Shown: positions 1 to 9,348, counted from the first letter of the stretch. The stretch: 64,000 nt of DNA from Candidatus Opimibacter skivensis (GCA_016721905.1 JADKHH010000003.1:124001-188000), one strand, 5' to 3'. Made by a program: numbers and translations. The notes: generated by a model from the letters alone, not told the origin.

Positions 1-4
1 CCTA

Positions 5-811
5 ATGAATAATATTCATCGAAACGCAAAAATAGGACGTAATGTCCAGGTGGGACCCTTTACGACCATTGAAGAAGATGTAGTCATCGGAGATGGTTGT
101 CGTATCGGTGCTAATGCAAGTATCCTGAACGGAACCCGGATGGGTAACAACTGCAATATTTTTCCAGGAGCTGTCGTTGGTGCCTCACCTCAGGATTTAA
201 AATTTGAAGGTGAAAGTTCAACGCTCGAGATAGGTAATAACGTTACGATCCGTGAATACTGCACCATCAATCGCGGTACAAAAGCCAGTTTCAAAACTTA
301 TATAGGCGATCATTGCTTGCTAATGGCTTATGTGCACGTAGCTCATGATTGTATCGTTGGCCCGCATTCCATACTGGCCAACAATGTGAACCTGGCAGGG
401 CACATTCACGTCGGACACCATGTTGTCATCGGCGGCTTAGTTGCTGTGCACCAGTTTGTAAAGATCGGAGATCATGTAATGGTGGGTGGTGGTTCCCTTG
501 TTCGCAAGGATATTCCACCTTTTGTGAAAGCTGCCCGTGAACCACTTTCTTTTGTTGGTGTAAACGTAACTGGCTTGAAGCGAAGAGGATTTGCCCAGGA
601 TCAGATACATGCTATCCAGGATATCTACCGGGTATTATTTGTCAGGGGTTATAATATTTCCCAGGCCGTTTCTGTCATCAAGGAAACGATTCCTGACAGA
701 CCGGAGAAAGACCTCATCCTCGAGTTTGTCGATCAGGCAGAGAGGGGCATCATGCGTGGTTTCAGGGCACATAATCCGGTCAATGGATCTGTCTATACAA
801 AAGCTGAGTAA
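5..811 (+). CDS. lpxA: Acyl-ACP--UDP-N-acetylglucosamine O-acyltransferase (LpxA)
   Basis: LpxA catalyses the first step of lipid A synthesis, moving a hydroxyacyl chain from acyl carrier protein to UDP-GlcNAc in the cytoplasm. The 268-residue product, close to the family's usual 262 or so, is built of hexapeptide repeats (IG-x-x-x-x runs over residues 8-165) that form a left-handed beta-helix. The catalytic histidine is H114 in the AHDC motif; HQF and GLKRRGF are further LpxA signatures, and the C-terminal 70 residues are the helical domain. The ATG at base 5 gives an N-terminus (NIHRNAKIG) that fits Bacteroidota homologues, so the gene looks complete although nothing upstream is visible. 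Its last 29 bases overlap the next gene, suggesting co-transcription. Confidence 0.95.
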   Translation: MNNIHRNAKIGRNVQVGPFTTIEEDVVIGDGCRIGANASILNGTRMGNNCNIFPGAVVGASPQDLKFEGESSTLEIGNNVTIREYCTINRGTKASFKTYIGDHCLLMAYVHVAHDCIVGPHSILANNVNLAGHIHVGHHVVIGGLVAVHQFVKIGDHVMVGGGSLVRKDIPPFVKAAREPLSFVGVNVTGLKRRGFAQDQIHAIQDIYRVLFVRGYNISQAVSVIKETIPDRPEKDLILEFVDQAERGIMRGFRAHNPVNGSVYTKAE

Positions 812-1397
812 AGCTTTTAATCAAAGAACAGTCTTTAAGGAACTGACTTTTCATATAGAGTCAGGCTCGCGGTTTGCCATCACAGGTCCAAATGGATCAG
901 GTAAGTCTACGCTGTTGAAAATTCTTTCAGGAGGCTTGTTACCCTCCGCTGGACATATTCAATATTCATTAAACGGGCAGACTGTATCTGATGATATACT
1001 CTATCGGTATGTTCATTTTGTGGCCCCCTATAATACGGTCATTGAGGAGTTAAATTTACCGGAGTTATTCCGGTTACATCATCGGCTTGGACTGTTGAAA
1101 GCTTATAAGCAATATGCAGATTGGCAGGAGAGGCTTGAATATTCTTTCGATCCGGAACGCCAGATAAAAACATTTTCATCCGGTATGAAACAGCGTATCA
1201 AACTTGGTCTCGCCTTATTGGATGACAGACCATTGATCATGCTGGACGAACCAGGTTCCAATCTTGATGCGCAGGGCAAGGCGTGGTTGTATCATCTGCT
1301 AGATCAGTTGAACACAGCACAGACACTTATTATCGCATCAAATGAAGCAGTGGAGATAGCATATTGCAATGCATCTATCAGTGTAGGCAAAGCATAA
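783..1397 (+). CDS. ABC transporter ATPase, CcmA-like (heme exporter ATP-binding subunit)
   Basis: This 204-residue single-domain ABC ATPase has Walker A GPNGSGKST (about residues 36-44), a signature loop SSGMKQR and Walker B LIMLDEP followed by a D-loop (SNLD). The ATG at 783 is chosen because the protein then starts just before the first beta-strand; a longer reading from 591 would only add out-of-frame lpxA sequence. The length matches CcmA (about 205 residues) and no permease lies beside it, whereas ccmB and ccmC near 55.6-57.4 kb lack an ATPase. Pairing them is inference. The usual H-loop histidine is replaced: the sequence reads ASNE where TH(D/E) is normal. It overlaps lpxA by 29 bp. 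It could instead be the ATPase of another small exporter. Confidence 0.75.
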   Translation: MDLSIQKLSKAFNQRTVFKELTFHIESGSRFAITGPNGSGKSTLLKILSGGLLPSAGHIQYSLNGQTVSDDILYRYVHFVAPYNTVIEELNLPELFRLHHRLGLLKAYKQYADWQERLEYSFDPERQIKTFSSGMKQRIKLGLALLDDRPLIMLDEPGSNLDAQGKAWLYHLLDQLNTAQTLIIASNEAVEIAYCNASISVGKA

Positions 1398-1407
1398 GCC
1401 AGAAACG

Positions 1408-1752
1408 CTAGGATGAAAGTTTGTCATCAAGATCCTTAAGGCGGGATTGAATGACTTTCAGACGGTCTACAAGATCTGCCTGTTCAGACAACGGACCTTT
1501 TTCTTTTTTAAGTTCCTGCTTGGCGCCATCAAGCGTAAAACCCCTCTCTTTTACCAGATTGTAGATGATTTGTATTTGCTGGATATTTTCCTTTGTAAAT
1601 AAACGATCACCTTTTCTGTTTTTCCTGGGGGTCAGAAAGGAAAACTCATTCTCCCAATACCTTAAGAGGGACCGTGAGACGTCAAACATCTCGGAAACTT
1701 CGCCAATACTATAGTAAAGTTTGTCCAGGTTTTGGGTATCAATCGATTTCAT
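1408..1752 (-). CDS. MerR family transcriptional regulator
   Basis: A 114-residue DNA-binding protein with an N-terminal MerR winged helix-turn-helix (about residues 14-82: YSIGEVSEMFDVSRSLLRYW, then FTKENI) and a short C-terminal coiled coil (about 90-112) that would dimerise it. It has no effector domain and no cysteine cluster, so it is not a metal sensor of the classic MerR or CueR type. MerR - M23 peptidase - alaS is a recurrent gene order in Bacteroidota, and the M23 gene follows on the same strand upstream. Target and ligand are unknown. Confidence 0.85.
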   Translation of the reverse strand: MKSIDTQNLDKLYYSIGEVSEMFDVSRSLLRYWENEFSFLTPRKNRKGDRLFTKENIQQIQIIYNLVKERGFTLDGAKQELKKEKGPLSEQADLVDRLKVIQSRLKDLDDKLSS

Positions 1753-2143
1753 TCGCCGTTGACGGTTTGATAACCGGATGATTCTTTTTCATACCAGTAC
1801 TTACCGTTTTTTGATGTTTTAGTTAAATACCATGCAATATTTAAAAGTGAAATATAATGATAAATCTCTATAAGTCACACCTTACTAGCTCAAAATAAGG
1901 GTTTTCCATCAATCTGTTTGCAAACTTTTGGGAAGTCGAGGGCAATAGGGCATAGAGCAGAGAGGGGCAAGGAAAGGGCAGCGGGCGGAATCAGGAACAA
2001 GTTGGTGGGAAGTTAGACCATCAACGTTGAGAAGTAGATTTCTGGAGTAAATGATTACGAGGACCTAAGAGTATGTAGTTGCCCTGGTAGGCATTTGCTG
2101 ATAGCTTGGCTATTTTCTGCTCCTGCCTCCTTGCTCCTTGCAG
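1753..2143. other. Intergenic region between merR and the M23 peptidase gene
   Basis: No plausible coding region in 391 bp. The half nearest merR is AT-rich and should hold its promoter; TATATTTC on the minus strand near 1850 is one base off the Bacteroidota -7 box but lacks a clear upstream element. Bases about 1939-1989 are a purine-rich, degenerate 7-8-base repeat tract (GGCAATAG, GCATAGA, GCAGAGA and similar). The last 23 bases before the M23 stop codon are a tidy heptamer array, listed separately. Confidence 0.6.
2119..2141 (-). repeat. Heptamer array (GCAAGGA) abutting the M23 stop codon
   Basis: On the minus strand, two bases after the TAA of the M23 gene, come GCAAGGA, GCAAGGA, GGCAGGA and a partial GC, in strict 7-base register. 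The purine-rich strand is the sense strand of the upstream gene. The same unit and placement recur after rpoC at 42600. Confidence 0.8.
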
Positions 2144-3127
2144 TTAGTCGAAAGACTGATTTTCCAGCGCGGCTAATGCAACGAGTTGCTGGTATTCCTG
2201 AGGAGTAAGGTCATCCATACAATAGGTAATAGGATCCACAGGATTGCCTTTCGAGCGAACTTCATAATGCAGGTGAGGGGCAGTAGAAGTCCCGGTGTCA
2301 CCTACCTTGCCGATGGTCTGTCCTTTCTGGACGATGTCACCAACCTTTACATTAAAACTTGACATATGGCCATATAATGAGCTATATCCCCACCCATGAT
2401 CTATAATGACATGGTTTCCATATCCATAGCGCTCGTGTTCTGCCTTGATTACCTTGCCGTTGCCGGTGGCTTGAATGGGTGTTCCTTGTGGAGCTGTAAA
2501 GTCAATACCTGCGTGCATCCTGTCTACCTTGTGTACAGGATGAAGCCTGATGCCAAAACCTGACATTGCGTTCAGGTTCTTATTTAAAAGATCGATTCTT
2601 ACAGGTTTTATGCTGGGAATGCTGGCAATCATGTCAGCACGGTTATTGGCGTTTGACAGAATAGTGTCAAGGGAATTTTTCTGGATTTTCAGCTGGAGCA
2701 TCAGCTTGTCCACTTTTTCTTGAGTGGAAATCAGTAGTTGACCGGTATTAGGGAATTTTGCGAAATTCTGGTACTTATCACTACCACCAACACCACCATT
2801 CCAGACGGCCTCGTCAATAGGCTCCATACCCAACATAAAACGGTGAATACCTCTGTCTCTTTCCTGAACGTTAGCGAGTTCAGCGGACATTTCATCTATT
2901 TGCTCAGTAATACCATCATAGTGATATTTCATTTGCTCGAGCTCCCGTTTTAAGGCTAGCTCCTGCTGGCTCGGGAAATAAGTATTGTGAAGGAAGAAGA
3001 AGAGAAGAGAGGTAACCACTGTTGCACAGAGATAACCAAACAAAGTGAGCAATCTGAACTTGCCCGGAGTCTTATATTCCTCAAATGAGAGGGAGGCTTC
3101 GTTGTAAACGTACTTCTTTCCAGCCAT
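2144..3127 (-). CDS. M23 family metallopeptidase (LytM-type peptidoglycan endopeptidase)
   Basis: A 327-residue membrane-anchored cell-wall hydrolase or hydrolase-like regulator. One transmembrane helix (about residues 26-47) follows a short cytoplasmic tail, then a coiled coil (about 55-92), a linker and a C-terminal LytM/M23 domain (about 200-300). The zinc-site motifs are intact: H205 and D209 in HAGID, and H285-L-H287 near the end, so it is probably catalytically competent, cutting peptide cross-links in the periplasm. It lies on the minus strand between merR and divergent alaS, a context common in this phylum. A promoter-like element sits about 80 bp upstream. Confidence 0.9.
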   Translation of the reverse strand: MAGKKYVYNEASLSFEEYKTPGKFRLLTLFGYLCATVVTSLLFFFLHNTYFPSQQELALKRELEQMKYHYDGITEQIDEMSAELANVQERDRGIHRFMLGMEPIDEAVWNGGVGGSDKYQNFAKFPNTGQLLISTQEKVDKLMLQLKIQKNSLDTILSNANNRADMIASIPSIKPVRIDLLNKNLNAMSGFGIRLHPVHKVDRMHAGIDFTAPQGTPIQATGNGKVIKAEHERYGYGNHVIIDHGWGYSSLYGHMSSFNVKVGDIVQKGQTIGKVGDTGTSTAPHLHYEVRSKGNPVDPITYCMDDLTPQEYQQLVALAALENQSFD

Positions 3128-3205
3128 GAAATAACCTGATTTGACTAATTTTGACCTCGCCTTTTAAAAAGCGTTATTCAAGATGTGGACGATGGGATCG
3201 TTTTG

Positions 3206-3237
3206 CGAAGATAGCTCTTGAGGATCTGTTTACAAAA
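3206..3237 (-). promoter_or_regulatory. Bacteroidota-type promoter for the M23 gene
   Basis: On the minus strand a TTTG (-33 element) is followed 19 bases later by TATCTTCG, one base off the -7 consensus TAnnTTTG. The predicted start site near 3202 gives a 5' leader of about 75 nt. Confidence 0.5.
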
Positions 3238-3348
3238 CATTTAACGATTTATTATATATCCTTTTTATCTGCAATATATACTTGAATCCAGGCCATTGAA
3301 TATATAATAAATTGTCTTAATTTATAAAAAACACAACCAAAATACATT

Positions 3349-5985
3349 ATGGCTAGATCTGCCAAGGAAATCCGGAGTATTTTTTTAGCTTTTTTTGAGG
3401 AGAAACAGCATACCATCGTTCCATCGGCTCCTATGGTCAACAAAGATGACCCTACCCTGATGTTTACAAACGCTGGGATGAACCCATTTAAGGATTATTT
3501 TCTCGGGCATAAGCCACCGACCCACAAGCGGATTGCAGACACTCAGAAGTGTCTTCGTGTCAGTGGAAAACACAATGACCTTGAGGAAGTAGGACGTGAT
3601 GGTTATCACCATACCATGTTCGAGATGCTGGGCAATTGGTCATTTGGCGATTATTTTAAAAGGGAAGCTATTGATTGGGCGTGGGAATTGCTGACCGTTC
3701 GGCTTGGGTTGCCGGCTGACCTTATATACACAAGCGTTTTTGGCGGTGATAAGCAGGATGGTCTGGAAGAAGATACAGAAGCACGCGAGTTCTGGAAGCA
3801 ATGGATGCCAAATGACAGGATTTTATCCTTTGACCGAAAAGATAATTTTTGGGAGATGGGGGATACCGGACCTTGTGGTCCTTGTTCTGAAATACATGTT
3901 GATCTCCGAAGTGAAGAAGAACGTAATTTGATTCCAGGTGCCGATCTGGTCAATACAGGGCATCCTAGTGTGATTGAAATCTGGAACCTCGTCTTTATGC
4001 AGTTTAATCGCAAAGCGGATGGCTCCCTTGAGCCATTGCCTGCAAAGCATGTAGATACAGGTATGGGCTTTGAACGACTGGTGCGTGTCATTCAGGGTAA
4101 GACATCCAATTACGACACAGATATTTTTGCTCCACTGATCCATTATGTAGAGCAAGCGACGGGCATACCTTACAGGAATGACTATTCAGGTGCAGTCATG
4201 TCAGACATTGCCATGCGCGTGCTTGCTGACCATGTCAGGGCAGTGAGTTTTGGAATAGCGGATGGAGAAATGCCATCCAATACTGGAGCAGGTTATGTGC
4301 TGCGGAGAATACTACGAAGGGCTGTAAGATATTATTATACGTTTCTCGATACGAAGGAACCATTGATGCATCGGCTTGTGCCCTTGCTGGCCGATTTTTT
4401 CCAGGATATTTTTCCGGGATTCCAGGAGCAGAAAGATTTTGTAAAACGTGTCATTGAACAAGAAGAAATTTCATTTTTAAGAACGCTCGAAGGAGGAATC
4501 AAGCGGTTTGAAACTTTGAAGGCCACCAACAAAGTCATTGCAGGAAAAGACGCTTTTGAATTATATGATACCTATGGATTTCCTGCTGACCTGACTCGTT
4601 TGATGGCTGCTGAAAAAGGATGGTCCATTGACGAAGCAGGTTTTGATAAGGCACTTCAGGAACAGAAGCAACGTTCGAGATCAGATGCAACCCTGGCAAC
4701 CGGGGATTGGATCGAAGTAAATCCAACTACCTCCAGTCCGGTATTTGATGGATACGATCATGATGTGCTTGAAGGTGTTAAACTGGTTAAATACAGGAGT
4801 GTAGAAGACAGAGATGGTATTCATTATCAATTAGTGCTGGATCGCACCTCTTTTTATCCTGAGGGAGGCGGCCAGGTAGGTGATAGAGGAACATTAAGTT
4901 TTGGTAACGAGAAGATTGAAGTCGTGGATATGATCAAAGAAAACGATCTTCCTATCCATCTTGCTATGCGATTGCCTGTTGATGTTTCTGCTTCCGTTAC
5001 AACCAGTATCGATGTCAAGCGCAGACGATTGATTGAGGATAATCATTCAGCAACGCATTTATTACATGCAGCTTTAAGAGATGTCCTCGGGGATCATGTG
5101 CAGCAAAGAGGATCTTTATTGAATGAAGAATATCTCCGTTTTGACTTTTCTCATTTTGCAAAAGTGACCCCTGAGGAATTGCAAAAAATTGAAACCATTG
5201 TCAACCAAAAGATCCGGGAGGACATACAATTGAAAGAAGACCGCAACATTCCAATCAGTGTTGCAGAGAAATCAGGAGCAAGAATGTTATTTGGTGAAAA
5301 GTATGGAGAAAAAGTGCGCATGATCACTTTCGATCCAGCATATTCAATTGAGCTCTGTGGAGGATGCCATGTCAGATCAACGGGGCACATTGGATTTTTC
5401 AAGATCATTTCAGAATCCGCAGTAGCTGCCGGTGTGAGACGCATTGAAGCTGTGTCTGCGGATGGGGCAGAAAAATATGTCAATGACCAACTGCATCAAC
5501 TGGCACAAATCAAATCCGAACTTAAAAATCCTGCTGATCCGATCAAGTCGCTAAAGGAATTGATGGCTGAAGTGAAAGACCTGAAACAGCAAATCGAAGC
5601 AGTGGAGGCTGGAAAAGCAACTATGATTAAATCTGCATTGATGCAAAGCGTTGAATCAATCAACGACATCAGGTTTGTTAGCCATGAAGTGGATATCTCT
5701 GATCAGAAGTTAATCAAACAGATGATTTACCAGATGGGACAGGAACTTGGAGATCAGAGTTTTTTATTGTTAGGATCAAAAGGAGATGGCAAAGCTCAGC
5801 TTACCCTTTATATCAGTGAAGAATTGGTGAAAACCAAAAAGCTTCATGCAGGAAATATCGTGAAGGACTTAGCAAAGTCGATCCATGGAGGTGGGGGTGG
5901 TCAGCCTTTCTTCGCGACAGCAGGTGGTACATCGCCTGAGGGTCTCAAGGAAGCATTGGAGAGAGCAAGGACATTCATTGTATAA
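3349..5985 (+). CDS. alaS: Alanine--tRNA ligase
   Basis: Charges tRNA-Ala with alanine in the cytoplasm. At 878 residues it is full length. The class II catalytic core starts at the N-terminus (residues 1-240; FTNAGMNPFKD and GRDGYHHTMFEMLGNWSFGDYF are typical AlaRS motifs). The editing domain carries the zinc ligands HSATH (about 565-569) and CGGCH (about 669-673), so mischarged Ser/Gly-tRNA can be cleared. A C-terminal coiled coil and the glycine-rich C-Ala domain (GGGGGQPFFATAGG) follow. The ATG at 3349 gives the expected start, MARSAKEIRSIFLAFFEEK. It is divergent from the M23 peptidase gene with about 220 bp between. Confidence 0.98.
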   Translation: MARSAKEIRSIFLAFFEEKQHTIVPSAPMVNKDDPTLMFTNAGMNPFKDYFLGHKPPTHKRIADTQKCLRVSGKHNDLEEVGRDGYHHTMFEMLGNWSFGDYFKREAIDWAWELLTVRLGLPADLIYTSVFGGDKQDGLEEDTEAREFWKQWMPNDRILSFDRKDNFWEMGDTGPCGPCSEIHVDLRSEEERNLIPGADLVNTGHPSVIEIWNLVFMQFNRKADGSLEPLPAKHVDTGMGFERLVRVIQGKTSNYDTDIFAPLIHYVEQATGIPYRNDYSGAVMSDIAMRVLADHVRAVSFGIADGEMPSNTGAGYVLRRILRRAVRYYYTFLDTKEPLMHRLVPLLADFFQDIFPGFQEQKDFVKRVIEQEEISFLRTLEGGIKRFETLKATNKVIAGKDAFELYDTYGFPADLTRLMAAEKGWSIDEAGFDKALQEQKQRSRSDATLATGDWIEVNPTTSSPVFDGYDHDVLEGVKLVKYRSVEDRDGIHYQLVLDRTSFYPEGGGQVGDRGTLSFGNEKIEVVDMIKENDLPIHLAMRLPVDVSASVTTSIDVKRRRLIEDNHSATHLLHAALRDVLGDHVQQRGSLLNEEYLRFDFSHFAKVTPEELQKIETIVNQKIREDIQLKEDRNIPISVAEKSGARMLFGEKYGEKVRMITFDPAYSIELCGGCHVRSTGHIGFFKIISESAVAAGVRRIEAVSADGAEKYVNDQLHQLAQIKSELKNPADPIKSLKELMAEVKDLKQQIEAVEAGKATMIKSALMQSVESINDIRFVSHEVDISDQKLIKQMIYQMGQELGDQSFLLLGSKGDGKAQLTLYISEELVKTKKLHAGNIVKDLAKSIHGGGGGQPFFATAGGTSPEGLKEALERARTFIV

Positions 5986-6073
5986 GAATTCAAATGTTCA
6001 GTTAACAGAATGACCTCTTTCTTATTACAAGCAACAAGGAGGTCAATCATTTGAATAAAATAACCAGGATTCT

Positions 6074-7057
6074 ATGGGGCAGCAGCAAGTTAAAATTGGC
6101 GTTATCGGAGCAGGGCACCTGGGCCGCTATCATATTGAATGCCTCAGTCGGATTGAGGGATTTTCGCTTGTCGGCTTTTATGACGTTGATCAGGCAAGAG
6201 CGGAGGAGATTTCTACTAAATATAATTTGACTGCCTTTGAAAGTCCGGCAGCCTTAATGGAGCGAGTTGCTGCATTGTGCATTGTGACACCGACAGTCGC
6301 TCATTTTGATATGGCCGTCATTGGGATAGAATCAGGCAAACACCTCTTCATTGAAAAGCCATTGACCGGTGACCCGGTGACCAGCCGGAAACTTGCAGAT
6401 TTGATTGCCGCAAAGAAACTGGTTGGAAGAGTGGGGCATGTTGAAAGGTATAATCCGGCTTTTGTAGCGGCACAAAAGATGGGAATTGACAAACCTGTTT
6501 TCATTGAAGCGCATCGGCTTGCCCCCTTCAATCCCAGGGGTATGGATGTTCCGGTAGTGATGGATCTGATGATTCACGATATAGACCTTGTCTTGTCCAT
6601 GGTGGATTCAGAAGTGGACCACATTGAAGCGAATGGGGTGGGCGTGGCTGGAAAATCCGCTGATATCTGTAATGCGAGGATCACATTTAAAAATGATGCA
6701 GTAGCCAACCTTACAGCAAGTCGGATCAGTCTTAAACAAATGCGTAAGTTGCGCTTGTTCCAACGTGATCAGTATATGGCTATGGATTTCTTAAATCATG
6801 AAGTGCAGGTAGTGAAACTGTTTCATGCTGAGCCAAGTGATATGTTGACTATGAAACTGGATTTGCCTGATGGTGACCGGTGGATTGCAGCTGATAATCC
6901 TGTCGTCAGCAAGCATAATGCGATTGAATTGGAGCTTACAGAGTTTTATCATGCTATTTGCAACAATTCGGATACAGGTGTATCGTTTCAGCAAGGAGCC
7001 AGGGCTGTGGAAGTAGCATCGCAGATCATGGAGCAAATTATGAAACATGAAAAGTAA
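6074..7057 (+). CDS. Gfo/Idh/MocA family NAD(P)-dependent oxidoreductase
   Basis: A 327-residue sugar-type dehydrogenase. The N-terminal Rossmann fold has the dinucleotide loop GAGHLGRYH (about residues 12-20), and the EKP motif (about 94-96) lies where the family binds substrate and cofactor. MIHDIDL in the C-terminal half is the conserved catalytic HD region. The substrate cannot be read from sequence. It overlaps the following lipoprotein by 11 bp, and that is followed after 4 bp by a sugar-phosphate transferase, so a role in modifying a sugar for surface polysaccharide is a reasonable inference; homologues near lpx genes act on UDP-sugars in some bacteria. Confidence 0.88.
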   Translation: MGQQQVKIGVIGAGHLGRYHIECLSRIEGFSLVGFYDVDQARAEEISTKYNLTAFESPAALMERVAALCIVTPTVAHFDMAVIGIESGKHLFIEKPLTGDPVTSRKLADLIAAKKLVGRVGHVERYNPAFVAAQKMGIDKPVFIEAHRLAPFNPRGMDVPVVMDLMIHDIDLVLSMVDSEVDHIEANGVGVAGKSADICNARITFKNDAVANLTASRISLKQMRKLRLFQRDQYMAMDFLNHEVQVVKLFHAEPSDMLTMKLDLPDGDRWIAADNPVVSKHNAIELELTEFYHAICNNSDTGVSFQQGARAVEVASQIMEQIMKHEK

Positions 7058-7925
7058 CCATGTACTATACCGGGCGTTTTGGATTGTGATGACACTGGCT
7101 CTTGGCCTGGGGAGTTGCAATGTTATAAACCCGGAAGAACCCAAACCAACAGTGGTGCATCTGGAACCCTTTCAATTTAATATTGAACCAGGTCAGGGTT
7201 CGGGCAACAATAAAATCACCGAAACATGGGTAAATGCGAACGGAAGTTTTCTTGGCGTCTTTAACCCCCCTGTTGACATATACTATCTTGATCAGGGTCA
7301 AACCAGGTTTACTTTTTATCCAGGGATCCGTAACAACGGTATATCCAGCGATCCAATACAGTATCCAATATTTGCAGTTGATAGTTTCGAGTTCCTGGCA
7401 GCAGAAGGAGTAGACATCGATATTCAGCCGGTCACTGCTTATAAGCCAGGTACTGTTTTCAGCTTGTTGGCGGACTTTGAATTGAGTAACTCCTTTACAG
7501 ACAATCGGGATACAGTTTCAGCCAGCAATCTGATCCGTTCATCAGTTGATGTTTTTGAAGGCCAGTTCTCAGGGCAGATGGTGCTTTCAGAAGAAGCGTA
7601 TTTCATCGAAGTAGGACATGCAGTTCCGATGTCGGGTTTACCGACTGATGGTAAACCGACTTACCTTGAATTCAGGTATAAAAGCGAAATTGAATTTAGT
7701 ATAGGCGTCTTAGGTATCGCGCTTGACGGACAATCCTCCTCCAATTTCTTTTACCTAGTCCGTCCATCACCGGAATGGAATATGCTCTATATCGAACTCA
7801 CTGACAAGATTGTGGAATCTGATTTTCCGGCCTATAAAATTTTATTCAGGTCATTGTATCCAGACGGGTCGACGGAGCCACAATACAATATTTTCCTGGA
7901 CAATATAAAGGTGGTTCATCTCTGA
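7047..7925 (+). CDS. Hypothetical lipoprotein
   Basis: A 292-residue protein with a signal peptide ending in a lipobox (LGSC, cysteine about residue 24), so it is predicted to be lipid-anchored in the cell envelope. The mature part is beta-rich with repeated aromatic and polar stretches and no motif I recognise. The C-terminal half resembles the jelly-roll pattern of carbohydrate-binding modules (weak inference). It starts 11 bp inside the oxidoreductase gene and ends 4 bp before the sugar transferase gene, so it belongs to their operon. Confidence 0.8.
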   Translation: MKSNHVLYRAFWIVMTLALGLGSCNVINPEEPKPTVVHLEPFQFNIEPGQGSGNNKITETWVNANGSFLGVFNPPVDIYYLDQGQTRFTFYPGIRNNGISSDPIQYPIFAVDSFEFLAAEGVDIDIQPVTAYKPGTVFSLLADFELSNSFTDNRDTVSASNLIRSSVDVFEGQFSGQMVLSEEAYFIEVGHAVPMSGLPTDGKPTYLEFRYKSEIEFSIGVLGIALDGQSSSNFFYLVRPSPEWNMLYIELTDKIVESDFPAYKILFRSLYPDGSTEPQYNIFLDNIKVVHL

Positions 7926-7929
7926 TGTA

Positions 7930-9348
7930 ATGAAGAAGCTCAGGGGATTTCATATGTTTTTATATGGCTGTGCTGACCTGGTGTCAGCCATGGCTGCCTG
8001 GGCATTATTTTATTATTTCCGCGCTCAAGGAGAAGGCAAGACGATTGAAGATGGTGTGATCAATGATCATAACTTCTGGTATGGCCTGGTGATAGTGCCC
8101 TTGGCATGGATCATCTTTTACTGGATATTTGACAGGTACCGCGATATCTACAGATTGTCAAGGCTTACCACCTTAGTGAGAACATTTTTCTTATCGCTGG
8201 CTGGTGTTGTGATTATCTTCTTCACCCTGTTACTCGATGACCAGGCGGATGACGTTTCAGATTACGTGCAGTCTTTTTTTAGATTATTCCTCCTTCATTT
8301 CATTATTACAGCCGTCGTCAGGATGATTGTTCTGACCATAGCAAGCAGGCGATTGAGGTCAGGAAAAATCACCTATACCACGATTATCATAGGAGGCAAC
8401 CAAAAAGCGTATGAATTATTTGAGGAAATCCGGACACGGAAGAAAAGTCTTGGAAACAGGTTGATCGGCTTTATCGAAAGTGAAACCAGCGGTCCTAATG
8501 CATTGGATGGGCATCTGAACAAACTCGGTACCATTGATCAGTTGCCTGAAATCATACAAGCCTATGAAGTTGAAGAAGCACTGATTGCGATTGAGACATC
8601 CGAACACAATAAGCTCAAAGGCATACTCGATGTTCTTTTTGATTTTAATGAGGAGGTCCTCGTCAAGATCATACCTGATATGTATGATATCCTCTTGGGC
8701 ACTGTTAAAATGAATTACTTGTATGGTGCCGTGCTGATTGAGATCCGGCAGGGGCTTATGCTCAACTGGGAAAAACTGGTCAAGCGATTGATGGATATTA
8801 CCGTCAGCATTGTCGGCTTGATCTTACTGCTTCCCGTGTTTGTGTATATAATGATTCGCGTCAGGCTCTCCTCCGCCGGTCCTGTCTTTTATTCACAGGA
8901 GAGGGTAGGGCTCAATGGAAAGCCATTTATGATCCACAAGTTTCGCTCTATGTATACCGGAGCTGAAGGGGATACACCGCAGTTGTCATATGATGGAGAT
9001 GGCCGATGTACCCCCTGGGGTGCAGTCATGCGCAAGTGGCGACTAGATGAGTTACCTCAATTGTGGAATGTATTGATTGGTGAAATGTCTCTGGTAGGTC
9101 CCAGACCTGAGCGGAAATATTTTATAGATAAGATCATGGAGCAAGCGCCCCATTACAAACATTTACTGAAAGTAAGACCTGGAATTACTTCCTGGGGCCA
9201 GGTAAAATATGGTTATGCCAGTAACATCGAACAGATGTTGCAGCGGCTCAAATTCGATATCCTGTACATTGAAAACATGTCGATCAGCATTGATATTAAA
9301 ATTCTCTTCTATACCATGCTAATCCTTTTGCAGGGAAAAGGTAAGTAG
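7930..9348 (+). CDS. Exopolysaccharide polyprenyl-phosphate glycosylphosphotransferase (WcaJ/EpsE type)
   Basis: A 472-residue membrane enzyme that would start a surface polysaccharide by moving a sugar-1-phosphate from a nucleotide sugar to undecaprenyl phosphate. About four N-terminal membrane helices (residues 8-120) are followed by a CoA-binding-like Rossmann domain (about 150-265) and a C-terminal bacterial sugar transferase domain (about 282-472) with a membrane helix, KFRSM, WRLDELPQLWNVL, MSLVGPRPE and VRPGITSWGQV, all diagnostic. Last gene of the operon that starts at 6074. No flippase, polymerase or further glycosyltransferases follow, so the rest of the pathway lies elsewhere. Confidence 0.93.
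   Translation: MKKLRGFHMFLYGCADLVSAMAAWALFYYFRAQGEGKTIEDGVINDHNFWYGLVIVPLAWIIFYWIFDRYRDIYRLSRLTTLVRTFFLSLAGVVIIFFTLLLDDQADDVSDYVQSFFRLFLLHFIITAVVRMIVLTIASRRLRSGKITYTTIIIGGNQKAYELFEEIRTRKKSLGNRLIGFIESETSGPNALDGHLNKLGTIDQLPEIIQAYEVEEALIAIETSEHNKLKGILDVLFDFNEEVLVKIIPDMYDILLGTVKMNYLYGAVLIEIRQGLMLNWEKLVKRLMDITVSIVGLILLLPVFVYIMIRVRLSSAGPVFYSQERVGLNGKPFMIHKFRSMYTGAEGDTPQLSYDGDGRCTPWGAVMRKWRLDELPQLWNVLIGEMSLVGPRPERKYFIDKIMEQAPHYKHLLKVRPGITSWGQVKYGYASNIEQMLQRLKFDILYIENMSISIDIKILFYTMLILLQGKGK

Noticed and set aside
591..782. N-terminal extension of the ABC ATPase gene
   Set aside because: These codons are out-of-frame lpxA sequence; the ATG at 783 gives a normal ATPase start.
1916..1925. GTTTGCAAAC palindrome upstream of merR as an operator
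   Set aside because: A 10-bp palindrome with no matching half-sites nearby or repeats; expected by chance in AT-rich DNA.
3146..3153. TAATTTTG as the alaS promoter
   Set aside because: Exact -7 match but nearly 200 bp from the start codon, inside the M23 gene's leader and with no -33 element; may be chance.
6011..6045. TGACCTC/GAGGTCA hairpin downstream of alaS as a terminator
   Set aside because: Only 7 bp with a 21-nt loop and no T tract; too weak to call.
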